Part shown: positions 46,456 through 56,546 of the stretch, in pieces | Position numbering within the stretch: position 1 is the stretch's first letter | How the letters are laid out: each line of letters opens with the position of its first letter | NCBI GenBank assembly: GCA_011009095.1 | Contig: VTPC01090926.1 | Coordinates: forward strand, 1-64,000 | From: Ignelater luminosus | Taxonomy: Eukaryota > Arthropoda > Insecta > Coleoptera > Elateridae | Direction of reading: 5' to 3' | DNA: 64,000 nt | Position numbers and translations under genes: made by a program | The notes under the pieces: generated by a model | Databases searched by the model: none | Seen by the model: only the letters and a program-made list of their open reading frames with translations | Told to the model about the DNA's origin: nothing

Positions 46456-48387
46456 ATACAAGTACCACGTTTAAATTACATTATTCACATCCCAAAGAAT
46501 TTATAAATTTTCCGGAAAGTGGTACTGAAAACGAAAATAAAATTATTCAAAATTTACCATTTGTCAAAATTATAGTAAATAACATTGAAGTATCCGCGTT
46601 AATAGACACCGGTGCTCAGTCATCAATGTTAAATGAAGATTTAATACAAAAAAATAAAAAACAGTTTCAAAGTCATATTATGTCTATAAAAAAGATTAAT
46701 ATTATATCAGCTAACGATAAAAAATTTTCATCCATTACAAAATTAGTAAATACAAATATTAAAATAGGGAAAGTAGTTAAAAATGTTCAAATGCTAATCA
46801 TGCCTCATATGAAGTTAGAATGTATATTAGGTATTGATATATTAGAATTGTTAAATGTTAATATTGACTGTGAAAATAAGTGTGTAATGATTGATGGGCA
46901 AGTAATAGAATGGCATGATTTAGATCAGAAAAGTGAGAATGATGAGGATGGTGGGTGTTGTAATAATAATCTTACAGTAATACCAGATAATATGAGTAGT
47001 AATTCAAAGATCAAAATAGAAAAATATGAATTAGATTGTAAAGAAGAATATATAAATGACATTGAATGTTTAATAAAACCAAATTTAGCATTAGTAAATG
47101 AAGAACCGAAGATATTTAAACATTATGTTCATAAACTAAATGTCGTGGAAAAAGAACAATTTAATTGTAAAATCAATAAAATGTTAGAAAATGGAATTAT
47201 AGAAAGGTCGACTACCAATTATATCAATCCAATTGTGATAGTAAAAAAAAAGATAATTCGATAAGAATATGTTTAGATGCCAGAAAGTTAAATTCAATAA
47301 CAAAACCACAATTTGAGTGTCCTAGTAAAATTGAAAACTTAATGGGTAATATTGGTAAAAATAATATATATTCTAAATTAGATTTAAAGAATTCATTTTG
47401 GTTGATTCCTTTACATAAAGACTCAAGAAAGTTTACAGGTTTTTCGATAGATGGACAGGTTTTCCATTTTAAAGTAGTACCATTTGGGTTATCAACTTCA
47501 TGTGCAGCTTTAGTAAGATCATTGTCACAAGTTTTAAATAAATATGATCATTTTTGTATTCACTATGTTGATGATATTTTGATTTTAGTAAAGATGAGAA
47601 AACACATTTAAAGCATATAGGCATTATAATGAAAAGTCTAAAAGAAGCAGGGTTTATATTAAACATTAACAAATGTGAATTCTATAAGAATTCTGTAAAG
47701 TTTTTAGGATATAAAATCAATGAAAAAGGGATGACTATAGACGAAGCAAGATTAGAAGAAATAAAGAATTATCAACGTCCTAAAAATTTAAAACAATTAA
47801 GGGGATTCTTAGGAATGTTAAATTATTATAAGAAATTTATACCAAGATTATCAGAACTTTCTTTGCCTTTGATAGAGTTATTGAGAAAAGGAATAAAGTG
47901 GGTGTGGAGTAAAGAGAGAGACAATGCTTTTCAAAATCTTAAAGATGAATTTTATCAAAATTTGCAGTTATATCATCCAAATTTTAATTCAACATTTATT
48001 TTAAGAACTGATGCAAGTGATTATGCAATAGCGGCAGTGTTAATACAAATTTATAAAGGAGAAGAAGTACCCGTATGTTTCATATCAAGAGTATTGCGAG
48101 GGTACGAAGTACGATATACGATATCAGAAAAAGAAATGGCAACAATTGTGTTTGCTGTACAAAAATTAAAATACTATTTGTTAGGCAATTCTTTTATTAT
48201 ACAAACAGATCATTCAGCACTTCAGCATTTAATGAACACAAGGTTTTCAAATAATCGTATTTATACATGGAGTTTACTATTACAAGAATTTTCTTTTAAA
48301 ATAGAACACAGGCCAGGAAAGATAAATGTAGATGCAGACGCACTTTCAAGACAATTTACAAAAAGGTCAGAAAACGAAGAAAAATAA
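46438..48387 (+). pseudogene. Gypsy pol (protease, reverse transcriptase, RNase H), frameshifted, integrase lost
   Basis: Pol lies in the -1 frame relative to gag, with the overlap near 46438-46455. The protease active site is ALIDTGAQSSML (DTGA at 46605-46616). The reverse transcriptase runs from about 47090: NPIVIVKKK, ICLDARKLN, YSKLDLKNSFW, PFGLSTS and YVDD at 47564-47575. The RNase H region includes RTDASDYAIAAVL and TDHSALQHL, and the frame ends after DADALSRQF at 48387. Two single-base losses break it: one in the A-run at 47243-47250 and one T near 47585 just after YVDDILI. Integrase, which should follow, is absent. The frame instead runs directly into LTR sequence, using its TAA as the stop. 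Confidence 0.88.
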
Positions 48388-48422
48388 GGACCCTGAGCAA
48401 AAGAGCTCTCCATATCATAACA
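48372..48422 (+). repeat. 51-bp remnant of the Gypsy 3' LTR
   Basis: It matches the last 51 bp of the 5' LTR with two differences and ends in CA directly before the CTAC target duplication. It abuts the RNase H coding sequence, which marks the deletion junction at about 48371. Confidence 0.85.
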
Positions 48423-48863
48423 CTACTTATACATTTATACTCGTTCCGCCTTTACACTTTAATTCAACAATAGAAATGATTTTTTTAAGATAGTATCTCC
48501 GGTACATTCAAAGCATGTAAAAAGTGCCAATTTTGATCGTGAATATCTTCTCTACTAAACGGGCTAAAATTTCCAATTTCAGCTATTTGCTAAGAGAAGG
48601 TTATTCTTTATGCGTACACGCAATTTCATTCAATTCCATAGAAAAGTGGGTTTACGGAGATACTACCTTAAAGATAACCTACCGTATGTTTCCGACATTC
48701 TTCATGATACGCTCATACCGGTGCACGTTTGCGCAGACCTTGATGATAGAATTTCCAAGTCTTAGCCATTTTTTGGTTCCCGAAACTCGAGATGAGTTTG
48801 CTTGACTCCTGCAAATTCTCAAAATTCATTACAATTCTAAATATAAGTTACTTACAGGAAGTG

Positions 48864-48888
48864 TAATAATAATAATAATAATAATAAC
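48864..48888. repeat. (TAA)n microsatellite
   Basis: About eight uninterrupted TAA units. Confidence 0.95.
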
Positions 48889-49408
48889 GAAGAGGTTTTT
48901 TGTTGTTTATCAACTTAAAAGAGGTTAAACAAATGCAGCAATGCAACTTTAGAACTCCTTCACATTAGAGATTTCCGATTTAGTACAGCCACCGCACTTA
49001 TCTTTTGCACGTTTCTGCTTCTTTTAGATTGTTTCTACACTTTATCAGAGTGTTGATTTTCTATTCTTTTTCTTTTTTCTTTTCCTTTTTTTTACTTCCA
49101 ACTAGGACGTGGTCATGTTTGTCTGATTTTACTATTCTGTCGACGATGACATTCACGTTTAGCTCTTGTAACGGGAAAAAGTCGAAAAAGAGACATAATG
49201 CCCGTCACGGATGTCGGAAGATGTTTAAGCCCATAGCTGAAGTGGAAGACGGGGTGGTCCTAGCTAAACTTACCTTAACCAAAAAGAAAAAGAAAGCTTA
49301 CACAACCAAGAACTCTTAACGAGTCCAAAATATGTCTAAAATTAAAGGCGCTAGAAACTGAAGGTCATTGGGATCCAATAGCTAGCCCACGCAGTTTCTT
49401 GTGAACTG

Positions 49409-49499
49409 ACACCCTGTATATGGGTCCCTTACGAGACAACACCCTGTATACAAGTGGCTCTATAAAATATCACCTTGTATACAGATAACTATATAAAAC
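49409..49499. repeat. three ~30-bp tandem units with ACACCCTGTATA
   Basis: ACACCCTGTATA begins at 49409 and 49439, and a variant, ATCACCTTGTATA, begins near 49469, giving an exact 30-base spacing. The remainder of each unit is less conserved. A related CACCCTGTATA occurs near 19540, so the motif is dispersed. Confidence 0.6.
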
Positions 49500-50649
49500 A
49501 TTTGCAATGAACACATCACTTTATTGAAGATAAATTTTGCAATAACTTAACACTTTGAGTTCTTTACCTTAAACACTTGAAGACTCAAGAAAGGAGTCAA
49601 ATTAATGCTCCCTATCACTTACCAAAACGATATAAATTAAATAAAATAATAATTTTTAGAAATTTTACTGGCTCTCTGGTGATTCATCTGACAATCAAAC
49701 AATACAACACAATTATGTATAATGAACCCTTTTACACTCTATTTTGCAATAAATCAACAAAACTGAACTTTACTATAATTTATTATACTCAAAAACATGA
49801 AATAAAAAAAATATATTTAAAACAAAATGAATAAAGGGGTTAGTAACTTAACGTAAAAGGGCAACTACATATAGCAAAAAAGATTATGCTTCAAAAATAT
49901 TGTTCCCAGAAGGGGATAAAATCAAATTAATAAACAATGAACATAAAGATTTCTCAAGTTATGTAACGAACACAAAAAGATTATTAAACGCCAAATGATA
50001 AAGAATGAATTTTGATTGAAACGAATGAAATTATGAAAAATCAATAAATTCAACTCCAAAACGATTTTAATAAATATAATTAAAAGAACTTTACTGGCAT
50101 AAAATATACGTTAAACAAAACAAAAGATATAAACAAAAAGATATTTCTTACATACTACTCCTTCCTGGGTCTTTAAAATTCGGAAACGCTGTCAGCGATG
50201 CACCAGGGAAGATATCCACAAGTTACGACTGCAGCAAGGGCCGCCGGCTTTCTCCATTACAGCAAGAATTTACGCGACACTAAAGAGTTTCAGCGTCTTT
50301 CAGCACAAATCCATAACAAACAAAAATTAAATATTCAGTATTCACTGCATTGTTTCTTTTACTGGCCGAAATTATTACATAACTACAGTTTTTAAAGAAA
50401 CTGTCAAAACGATAAACACAAAAGAACGTTGGGGTCATGAGAGTTCGAACACGGACACGTAAAAAGATAACCATAACAAAAACTAGATACATTTATTTCC
50501 TGGGCACACAGATAGTCACTTTATGCAATCCCGACTGTATTTGTCGGACTAACGCGAAAAAATCATTTTCCACAACCTTAAAAATTAACAGGTAACATCT
50601 CTTAGCTTACTAATTCTCGACGTCGTCCGAGAAAATCTGCAATTATTCA

Positions 50650-51890
50650 ACCCTATCGGAGCTTATCTCCTAGAGTTTCCCAAAAAGGCACTACGGCCAC
50701 CATAAAAAAAGGTGAATTCGCAGCCGATAAATGTTGTGACAAAACATCTGACCCAAAAAACGACATTCCGGCCTCGAGTGCGAAGCGAGGCAGTCGACCC
50801 GGTCTGCAGCGAGAGCGTGGTGCATCGGCGACGAAGAGTACGGGCTCTATCAACAGCGCGGTAGTCGGGCGCTACCGCCAACCCACCCTCCAGAGTCTGT
50901 GTCCTGGGGGGTACAGGCCTGGCCCATTTCCACCACCAACGGGGCGACTTGAGGTTGCACTGCTGCATCATCCCACCCGACCGTCGGTCTTCAGGAATTG
51001 GGGGCTTGAGGACCGCGACCGCCACACATCCAACCAAACCCAAGATGCAGTAGATGGATCAACGGCCGCTCCACCAACAACCGGCGTCTGCGTAGGGGTG
51101 CGCAGGCCCGGCCATCTCCACCACTCATCTCAGCCTCATCCGATCGGCCCGGGTAGCTACCGGGCCGTGATCACCTAATTCCTTTCCCATCCAAATCCTT
51201 GAGCCCGAGGCTCCTCAAGGTACCAACTCCACTGCGCCCGGAAATTCGTCGCCAATCCGCCACACTTCCCGCAAAATCCTTTCCCTCCAATAATTTCCCT
51301 CCTAACAATTCCCGCCTAATAATTCCCGCCAATAATTACCACACCCATTCCACAACCGCCACACTGTTCTCATTAGGGTTTTCCGTGGTTTCCCTAGTGG
51401 TGAAGGCAAATGCCGGAACAGTTACTGCACCAGTCCACGGCACACTATACACACCTAGACACTCACACACCACTACTCTAACATATACACACTCTCACAC
51501 TTCTCACTACACAATTCCAACACCGTTCTGAAAAGAACCGCTCATCGGTTCTCTCCTTCGTCGTCTCTGTGTGACGGCTCGCTGGCCGTCCTTGGGCACC
51601 AACATCGACGGGGATTATGGAGGACCTGCTTCCGGCCTGCTCCACCGTCGCCACCAGACCATCATCGCCGTGGACGGGCGTGCGGACTGTCAGGCACATA
51701 ACGTTCACGACCGGAGTTATCGATTTTCCAAATTCACCAGCCATAGAGGAATTAAATTTCCTAAATGGCAGCCACCTACGGTGGCATTTTGCATTGATAC
51801 TCCTCTGACCCAAAACTTCACAAAGATAACCACAACTCGTCCCGTTAAGAGACAAAGTTCGACTCTGAGCAGAAATTTAAAATAATAAAA
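50650..51890. other. GC-rich, CpG-containing segment of unknown nature
   Basis: This 1.2-kb segment contrasts sharply with the AT-rich flanks. It has frequent CpG, C-rich plus-strand runs around 51170-51350 and a strong hairpin (GGCCCGG...CCGGGCC, 51146-51166). Several overlapping frames of 65-125 codons are open on both strands, as expected in GC-rich DNA, and none shows a known domain. It could be a retroelement untranslated region or LTR, or a CpG-rich promoter region of a host gene; I cannot decide. Confidence 0.35.
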
Positions 51891-52390
51891 GAAGCCAGTT
51901 ATACACCGTACCAAGAAACAAAACACAAATGATCCATTAAAAATGGAAAGTTATCACACATAATTATTCCAATCTGATACGGTCTTTTACAGAACCATAA
52001 CTAGGCGTTTCTCACAGCAAACTATGCCTAAATATAAATAAAATAATCTGCGAATTGAAATAACATGAAAATAATTAGGCTTCTGCAAAACGATTAAATT
52101 TTACAAAAAGGCACGTTTTAATAATAAAAATTGCAGATCGAATTTCATAAATGAAACCTAAATAAAACTTTTTCACGTCAAGGAAAATATGATGTCATCA
52201 ACTATAAAGAAAACATAAAACAATTTATTGAATACATTTTAATTCTTAACAGCAGAACTCCAAAGCAAGAAAGGGAGGGAAAAAAAAACAAACAAAAAAA
52301 AACCCAAAACATAAAACAAGATAATAAATAGTAGAAAATAGATAATGGTCGCTCATTCTGGGAATTCTCCTATCAAGTATGCTCGTTTAT
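51891..52390. other. no gene recognised
   Basis: AT-rich sequence between the GC-rich segment and the H2B 3' end. An A-rich run at 52275-52320 is the only notable feature. Confidence 0.5.
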
Positions 52391-52406
52391 GGTTCCGAAA
52401 AGAACC
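52391..52406 (-). terminator. histone mRNA 3' stem-loop
   Basis: Read on the minus strand this is GGTTCTTTTCGGAACC. It has the form of the replication-dependent histone 3' stem-loop (consensus like GGCTCTTTTCAGAGCC): a six-base stem with one G-U pair and the TTTC loop. It lies 43 bases after the H2B stop codon, as expected. In such genes it replaces polyadenylation and directs cell-cycle-linked processing through the stem-loop-binding protein and U7 snRNP. Confidence 0.88.
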
Positions 52407-52449
52407 TTTTGTTTGTTGTTGTGGTTTTTTTTTTGTTTTTTCCGCCCCC

Positions 52450-52821
52450 TTACTTCGAGCTGGTGTACTTGGTGACCGCCTTGGTGCCTTCGCTGACGGC
52501 GTGCTTGACCAACTCGCCGGGCAGCAGAAGGCGCACGGCGGTCTGGATCTCGCGACTCGTTATCGTCGACCGCTTGTTGTAGTGGGCGAGGCGGGACGCT
52601 TCGGCGGCGATGCGCTTGAAGATGTCGTTCACGAAGCTGTTCATGATCGACATGGCCTTGCTGGAGATGCCGGTGTCCAGATGGATCTGTTTCAGCACCT
52701 TGTAGATGTAGATGACGTAGCTGTCCTTCCTCCTGCGCTTCTTCTTCTTGTCGCTCTTTGAGATGTTCTTCTGTACTTTGACGGCCTTCTCGGCCGCCTT
52801 TCCGCTAGTCTTCGGTGGCAT
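52450..52821 (-). CDS. His2B: histone H2B, divergent intact copy
   Basis: An intact 123-residue H2B runs from ATG at 52819-52821 to a stop at 52450-52452. H2B pairs with H2A in the nucleosome core. The basic N-tail is of insect type (PPKTSGKAA), the histone fold (residues 35-100) is complete, and the C-terminus AVTKYTSSK keeps the lysine that is ubiquitinated (Lys118). The CDS is GC-rich, unlike the surrounding DNA, as expected for histone genes. Several usually invariant sites differ: HPDTG is HLDTG (Leu48), DIFERIAAE is DIFKRIAAE (Lys69), and GELAKHAV is GELVKHAV (Val105). The tail also has AEKAVKV where AKKAGKA is usual. The stem-loop downstream and the TATA and CCAAT boxes upstream indicate a replication-dependent gene. 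It may be a variant or a copy starting to decay. No other histone gene is in the window. Confidence 0.95.
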   Translation of the reverse strand: MPPKTSGKAAEKAVKVQKNISKSDKKKKRRRKDSYVIYIYKVLKQIHLDTGISSKAMSIMNSFVNDIFKRIAAEASRLAHYNKRSTITSREIQTAVRLLLPGELVKHAVSEGTKAVTKYTSSK

Positions 52822-52948
52822 CGTTGTCGTTCACGCTGATACAATATATGTATAACATATGATGATGATCTGCTGTACTCGACGGACCCGACCTGACCTG
52901 ACTGACTGACAGTTAAATCAAAGATTATAAGTAATATTATTTTTGCTG

Positions 52949-53062
52949 TATTTATACTTCTCGTGCTCTCCCCTTCCTTTAGTGCTTTTTGCGTATTGGT
53001 TGCGTTCACCAACGAATCAGTAGTTTTGACGCGCGACTATGTGCACAGGAGGAGGTATATAG
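52949..53062. promoter_or_regulatory. divergent histone-type promoter
   Basis: For H2B (minus strand), TATAAATA is at 52949-52956 and CCAAT at about 52994-52998 upstream of it; a TCAGTCAGTCAG run near 52901-52912 could hold the start site. In the other direction (plus strand), TATATAG lies at 53056-53062, followed by TTCATCATTG near 53082-53091 as a possible initiator. Two back-to-back TATA boxes about 100 bp apart are typical of the H2A-H2B intergenic region, yet no H2A coding sequence follows on the plus strand. Confidence 0.65.
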
Positions 53063-53091
53063 ACGAGATGTGAAAGATTTGTTCATCATTG

Positions 53092-54060
53092 CGGTATTGG
53101 CAGCGATGGCGGACGGTATCCATCTAGAGTATCAAGAACGTTGTTTTAACATCTCGACCAATTGAAGGGGCTCTTACTACGGCGTCTATCAACCTAGTTT
53201 TCTGCATTATTATTATTATTCTCTCCCAGTTAAGCTCCCGAGTTGAAGTTTCAACCTGAAATTAATAAATGTATTTTGGAAATGGTTGACATCTTCAGCA
53301 ATTGCCGGGTCTACTAAATTTTCAATCCTTTGGGAATTTTCCCGAATTATTGAATCGGTGCTGGTATGGGCCAAAAAGATGAAAATCGGCGTTGTATTAT
53401 AAGGTGCCTAGTTAAAAGACTCTTGGTTGTTACAAGTTTACCTGGTACCTGAGATCATGGCAGTGTTTATCGTGCCCTAAATGGCCTCTAGGGATGTACA
53501 TGGGGCATGAATCGTCACAGCGCGGTACCTGCCTTCCTTTCCTTATCGTGTGTTCCTGAAATTGGCCCTATCGACTCACCCCTGGATAAGCCCCTTGCCC
53601 ATCCCGTAATTTTTCCCGCCAAATCCTCTTGACTCCTCCTGCAGGGCGAACTGCGGGAGGTTGTGCTTCGGAAAAGAATCGTTTGCCCCACCCATCACCT
53701 TCACCACTCCTAAATCATATCATTCACAACCAATCACAAAATCCATCATTATTTTCAATCATAATTAACTCACAATCAATTTAATTTCCATCCAATATAA
53801 TCCATCAATGACTCCAATTCCATAATTTAAACCAGCTCGAACTCAAATGCCACTTCGTCAAGTTCGCCGTCGTCCACTGTCTGCAAGAAATCCAGAACTC
53901 CGAATAATTAATCCAGCTTCAACGAAGAATCAAGATCCAACTTCAATCAATCATCAAGAACCGCCGCGACGCCAACGAAATCAACAAATAAACATCCGAT
54001 CCACGCGCCTCTCAAGCCAACTCTACTACCTAGCCAACAACGACACCTCCACCTGCTAAA
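53092..54060. other. GC-variable segment, no gene recognised
   Basis: A short ATG frame at 53107-53163 (MADGIHLEYQER...) does not match H2A or any protein I know. Around 53520-53700 the sequence becomes C-rich, with CCCATCCCGTAATTTTTCCC and a potential hairpin CTCCTGCAGGG...CTGCGGGAG (53636-53661). A 70-codon Arg/Gln/Asn-rich frame at 53847-54059 is likely a by-product of low T content. The style resembles 51170-51350, which suggests that both may be parts of dispersed repeats. Confidence 0.3.
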
Positions 54061-56546
54061 TATTACAAAGCGAAATGAAACGATAAATTCATATTAAATG
54101 AATGCATTTTATGATAAAATAAAGCAATGAGTTTAAATGAAACGCAAATATCCAAACGAGAGATTAAATTTAATGCTTAAGATGCACCTAAAGATTCATT
54201 GAGTTCACAAAAAGGGGTAGATCTGCACATAATTTCCATTGGCATTTTATATAATGTCACACTCTTCGGTGGTCGTCCACGGAGCTTTCTTCTCATTGGT
54301 CTTTGGCTTTTATATATTTTTGCTAATTCTCCGTTGTTCATCTTTTCTACCTAATTGTTCCATTATTTTCGATTTGTTTTCGTTCACTTAATGATATTCT
54401 ATTTTGCATGCTGTTCCTATCTCCGTGTTTCTTAATTGGTCTCTTCTTGGCACTCTCAGTATATTTTGTAATATTTTCATCTTTGTCGTTTTTGTTTCCA
54501 ATTTGGTCAGTTGTGTCACTACCCATATTTTGGTAGTATATATTAATATGGTTAGTGTTCTCATTTTTATTCCTACATACTGTTCCATTCAAAGAACCTG
54601 CTTTTACTGTGTGTTTATGCATTGGTTTACACTATTTATATTGGAGCCAAGAACATTTGATTATTGAATTACAACAATTCTAATTTGAACATGAATTAAA
54701 TAAAGAAGTCACTGTTAAGTACAAATCGCATCACTAAGCAAAACCTTAAGATCATTACTTTGCAAAAGAGTGAAGAAGTGGCTAACCTCAAGTTATAATT
54801 GTGATAGAATAAGCATACGTGTATACATTTCTTCAAACAGAGAAAACAGCGTTACTTTCAAGCCAGACATATTAAAGCACAGTATAGTACTAAAGAATCA
54901 GTAATTTCACTGCCTTTTGATGCACAGACGAATACTGCTTCTTGCTGCTTCGCTCTGTTCTTTTCAGCTTTGACAGTAAACGTCGTTTTGTCATCCTTTA
55001 AATTACGTAGATTTTAGAAGAAAGCTCAGATTTCAAGTTGCTATTCCGGAGCCTCAACAAAACACAAAATACATTTCTAGTAATTTCCCAGAAGTTCTGT
55101 CTCAATAATTCTCAAGTCAAAAACCCTACTTGATAATATATACCTACTGCCTTCTTCAAGTAATCCTTTTACACAACACTTTCAGGTTTTGATGGTTGGA
55201 TTAATATTTAAATTTAAGTGTCACAAGAACCAACGTAAGTGCTATTATTATCAATCGATAAACTTCGACTTGAAGAAGTAAGAATCAAAGTCTGCGCCTT
55301 TAATAGGAAAGTTGGTTTGGTTTTCGTAGTGCAATAGAATTCTTTAAAATGTATTTCGAGTATGCATTGCAGAAGGATGGTATATTTTCGTTTCTTATGC
55401 GCTTTAGAGCTGCTGCTTACGCAATTCGCATAAGAAATGAAAATGGTTATATTCCATTTCCTCAATATGATGCCAAAAACTGTAAGAACAATGAAAGTGA
55501 TTGAGAACGATTGCGACTTAGGAAGGTAAGTATATAATGCTGTGGGTTTTTGACTTGAGGAGAAAGTTGTTCAGATTTAACACAAATAAAGAATTCTACT
55601 TCTATGTCAATTTTGATCCATACTATACGATTTGCAGCTTGATTTTATGGCAAAATTCAATTTCATCTTAATTATACTCAGTTTGTAATTGGAAGGATGT
55701 ATTGATTATTCTTCGATTATAGCTGCAGGATGTTATTTAACTTAAATTAGTAAAAAAATAAATTTAATTTACTCATACTTTTTCAAAGATCTGTTACAAT
55801 TTAGTTTACAAATTTAATGTTTGTGTTTAATTACTTAAAATAATGTTGCATTTTAAAATTCTGAACATTACATTATATTATTCATCAATCATTATAAGAC
55901 AGGAAGTGGGCTGATAAAATGTTTACATCTGAAATCTCTTATTTTCTTATAAACGACTCTACATATACCATGTTTTCTTAGTTAGAAATATCAATTTGTA
56001 AATGAAAACGTTATTATAGTTACTGAACTAGCATAATCTCTACCTCAGTGTTGCATATTTAATATTTTTCTTAACAGTAAGCTTTTGTAACTAGAATAAA
56101 TTACCTAAGTTTTATGAAACTTAATTTTTAGAGAAATAGTGTTTTTCTTGTGATCGTGCATTCCTTTAGGATCGTCAGGTTCAACACTTTTCGTAAACCC
56201 AGCAAACTTATTTTCTTTGCGTAAATACAGAAATTGAAAACATCGTTTTCGCGTTAAATTTTAGAATTCCTTTTTAAAGAATCTTTTAGGTAAGATTTTG
56301 TTAGGAAAATTTAGAAATAATTAAATCTTTCCTTAACGTGTAAATAACAAAATATCCTTTTATTATTTTCAATTTTTTCCTATTGAAAATAAATTATTTT
56401 TTTAAAAATTAATTGTATCATCTTTCGGTAGCATAATAGCCCCTTGGTTTAATGCCTCTTGACATTATTAGATTTATAGCTTGGGAACATTATTTTCTTT
56501 TAGAATTCTCTTGTAAAAATATTTGCTCAATGCTAAACTAGAGATA
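54061..56546. other. no gene recognised
   Basis: A minus-strand open frame at 54347-54622 (hydrophilic, Asn/Lys-rich, with HINIYYQNMG) has a faint resemblance to the NIYYQN start of some LINE endonucleases, but nothing after it supports that. The remainder is AT-rich with no signals seen. Confidence 0.4.

Larger units (their letters stand above)
44612..48422 (+). mobile_element. Ty3/Gypsy LTR retrotransposon lacking integrase and most of the 3' LTR
   Basis: A 228-bp 5' LTR is followed by a primer-binding site, gag, protease, reverse transcriptase and RNase H. A 51-bp piece of 3' LTR then follows immediately. The whole is flanked by CTAC (44608-44611 and 48423-48426), a 4-bp target duplication as in Ty3/Gypsy insertions. 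Because both outer ends are intact and the duplication is kept, the loss of integrase plus the first 177 bp of the 3' LTR looks like one internal deletion. It is further disabled by one stop in gag and two single-base deletions in pol. LTR ends are TG...CA at the 3' copy and TG...TA at the 5' copy. Confidence 0.85.
48427..50649. other. no firm gene; microsatellite and short tandem repeat
   Basis: An ATG frame at 49148-49318 codes for a Lys/Arg-rich peptide (SKKRHNARHGCRKMF, then TLTKKKKKAY). It is GC-richer than its flanks, but I recognise no family. A tandem 30-base repeat lies at 49409-49499. Otherwise the sequence is AT-rich, with nothing seen. Confidence 0.4.

Noticed and set aside
44901-46468. 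Minus-strand open frames of 60-160 codons opposite the Gypsy gag
   Set aside because: They are Phe/Leu/Ile/Ser-rich mirror images of the Lys/Glu/Asn-rich gag codons and have no domain.
50430-50470. GAGTTCGAACAC, resembling a tRNA B box
   Set aside because: No cloverleaf could be formed with the neighbouring sequence and no A box was found at the right distance.
52345-52761. Plus-strand 138-codon frame over the H2B gene
   Set aside because: It is the complement of the H2B coding sequence, open only because of high GC content.
52692-53012. 106-codon minus-strand frame over the H2B promoter and start
   Set aside because: It overlaps the H2B N-terminus in another frame and contains the promoter; it is not a gene.
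54347-54622. Minus-strand frame with HINIYYQN, like a LINE endonuclease start
   Set aside because: The following residues do not continue the endonuclease pattern; the frame is Asn/Lys-rich as expected by chance in this composition.
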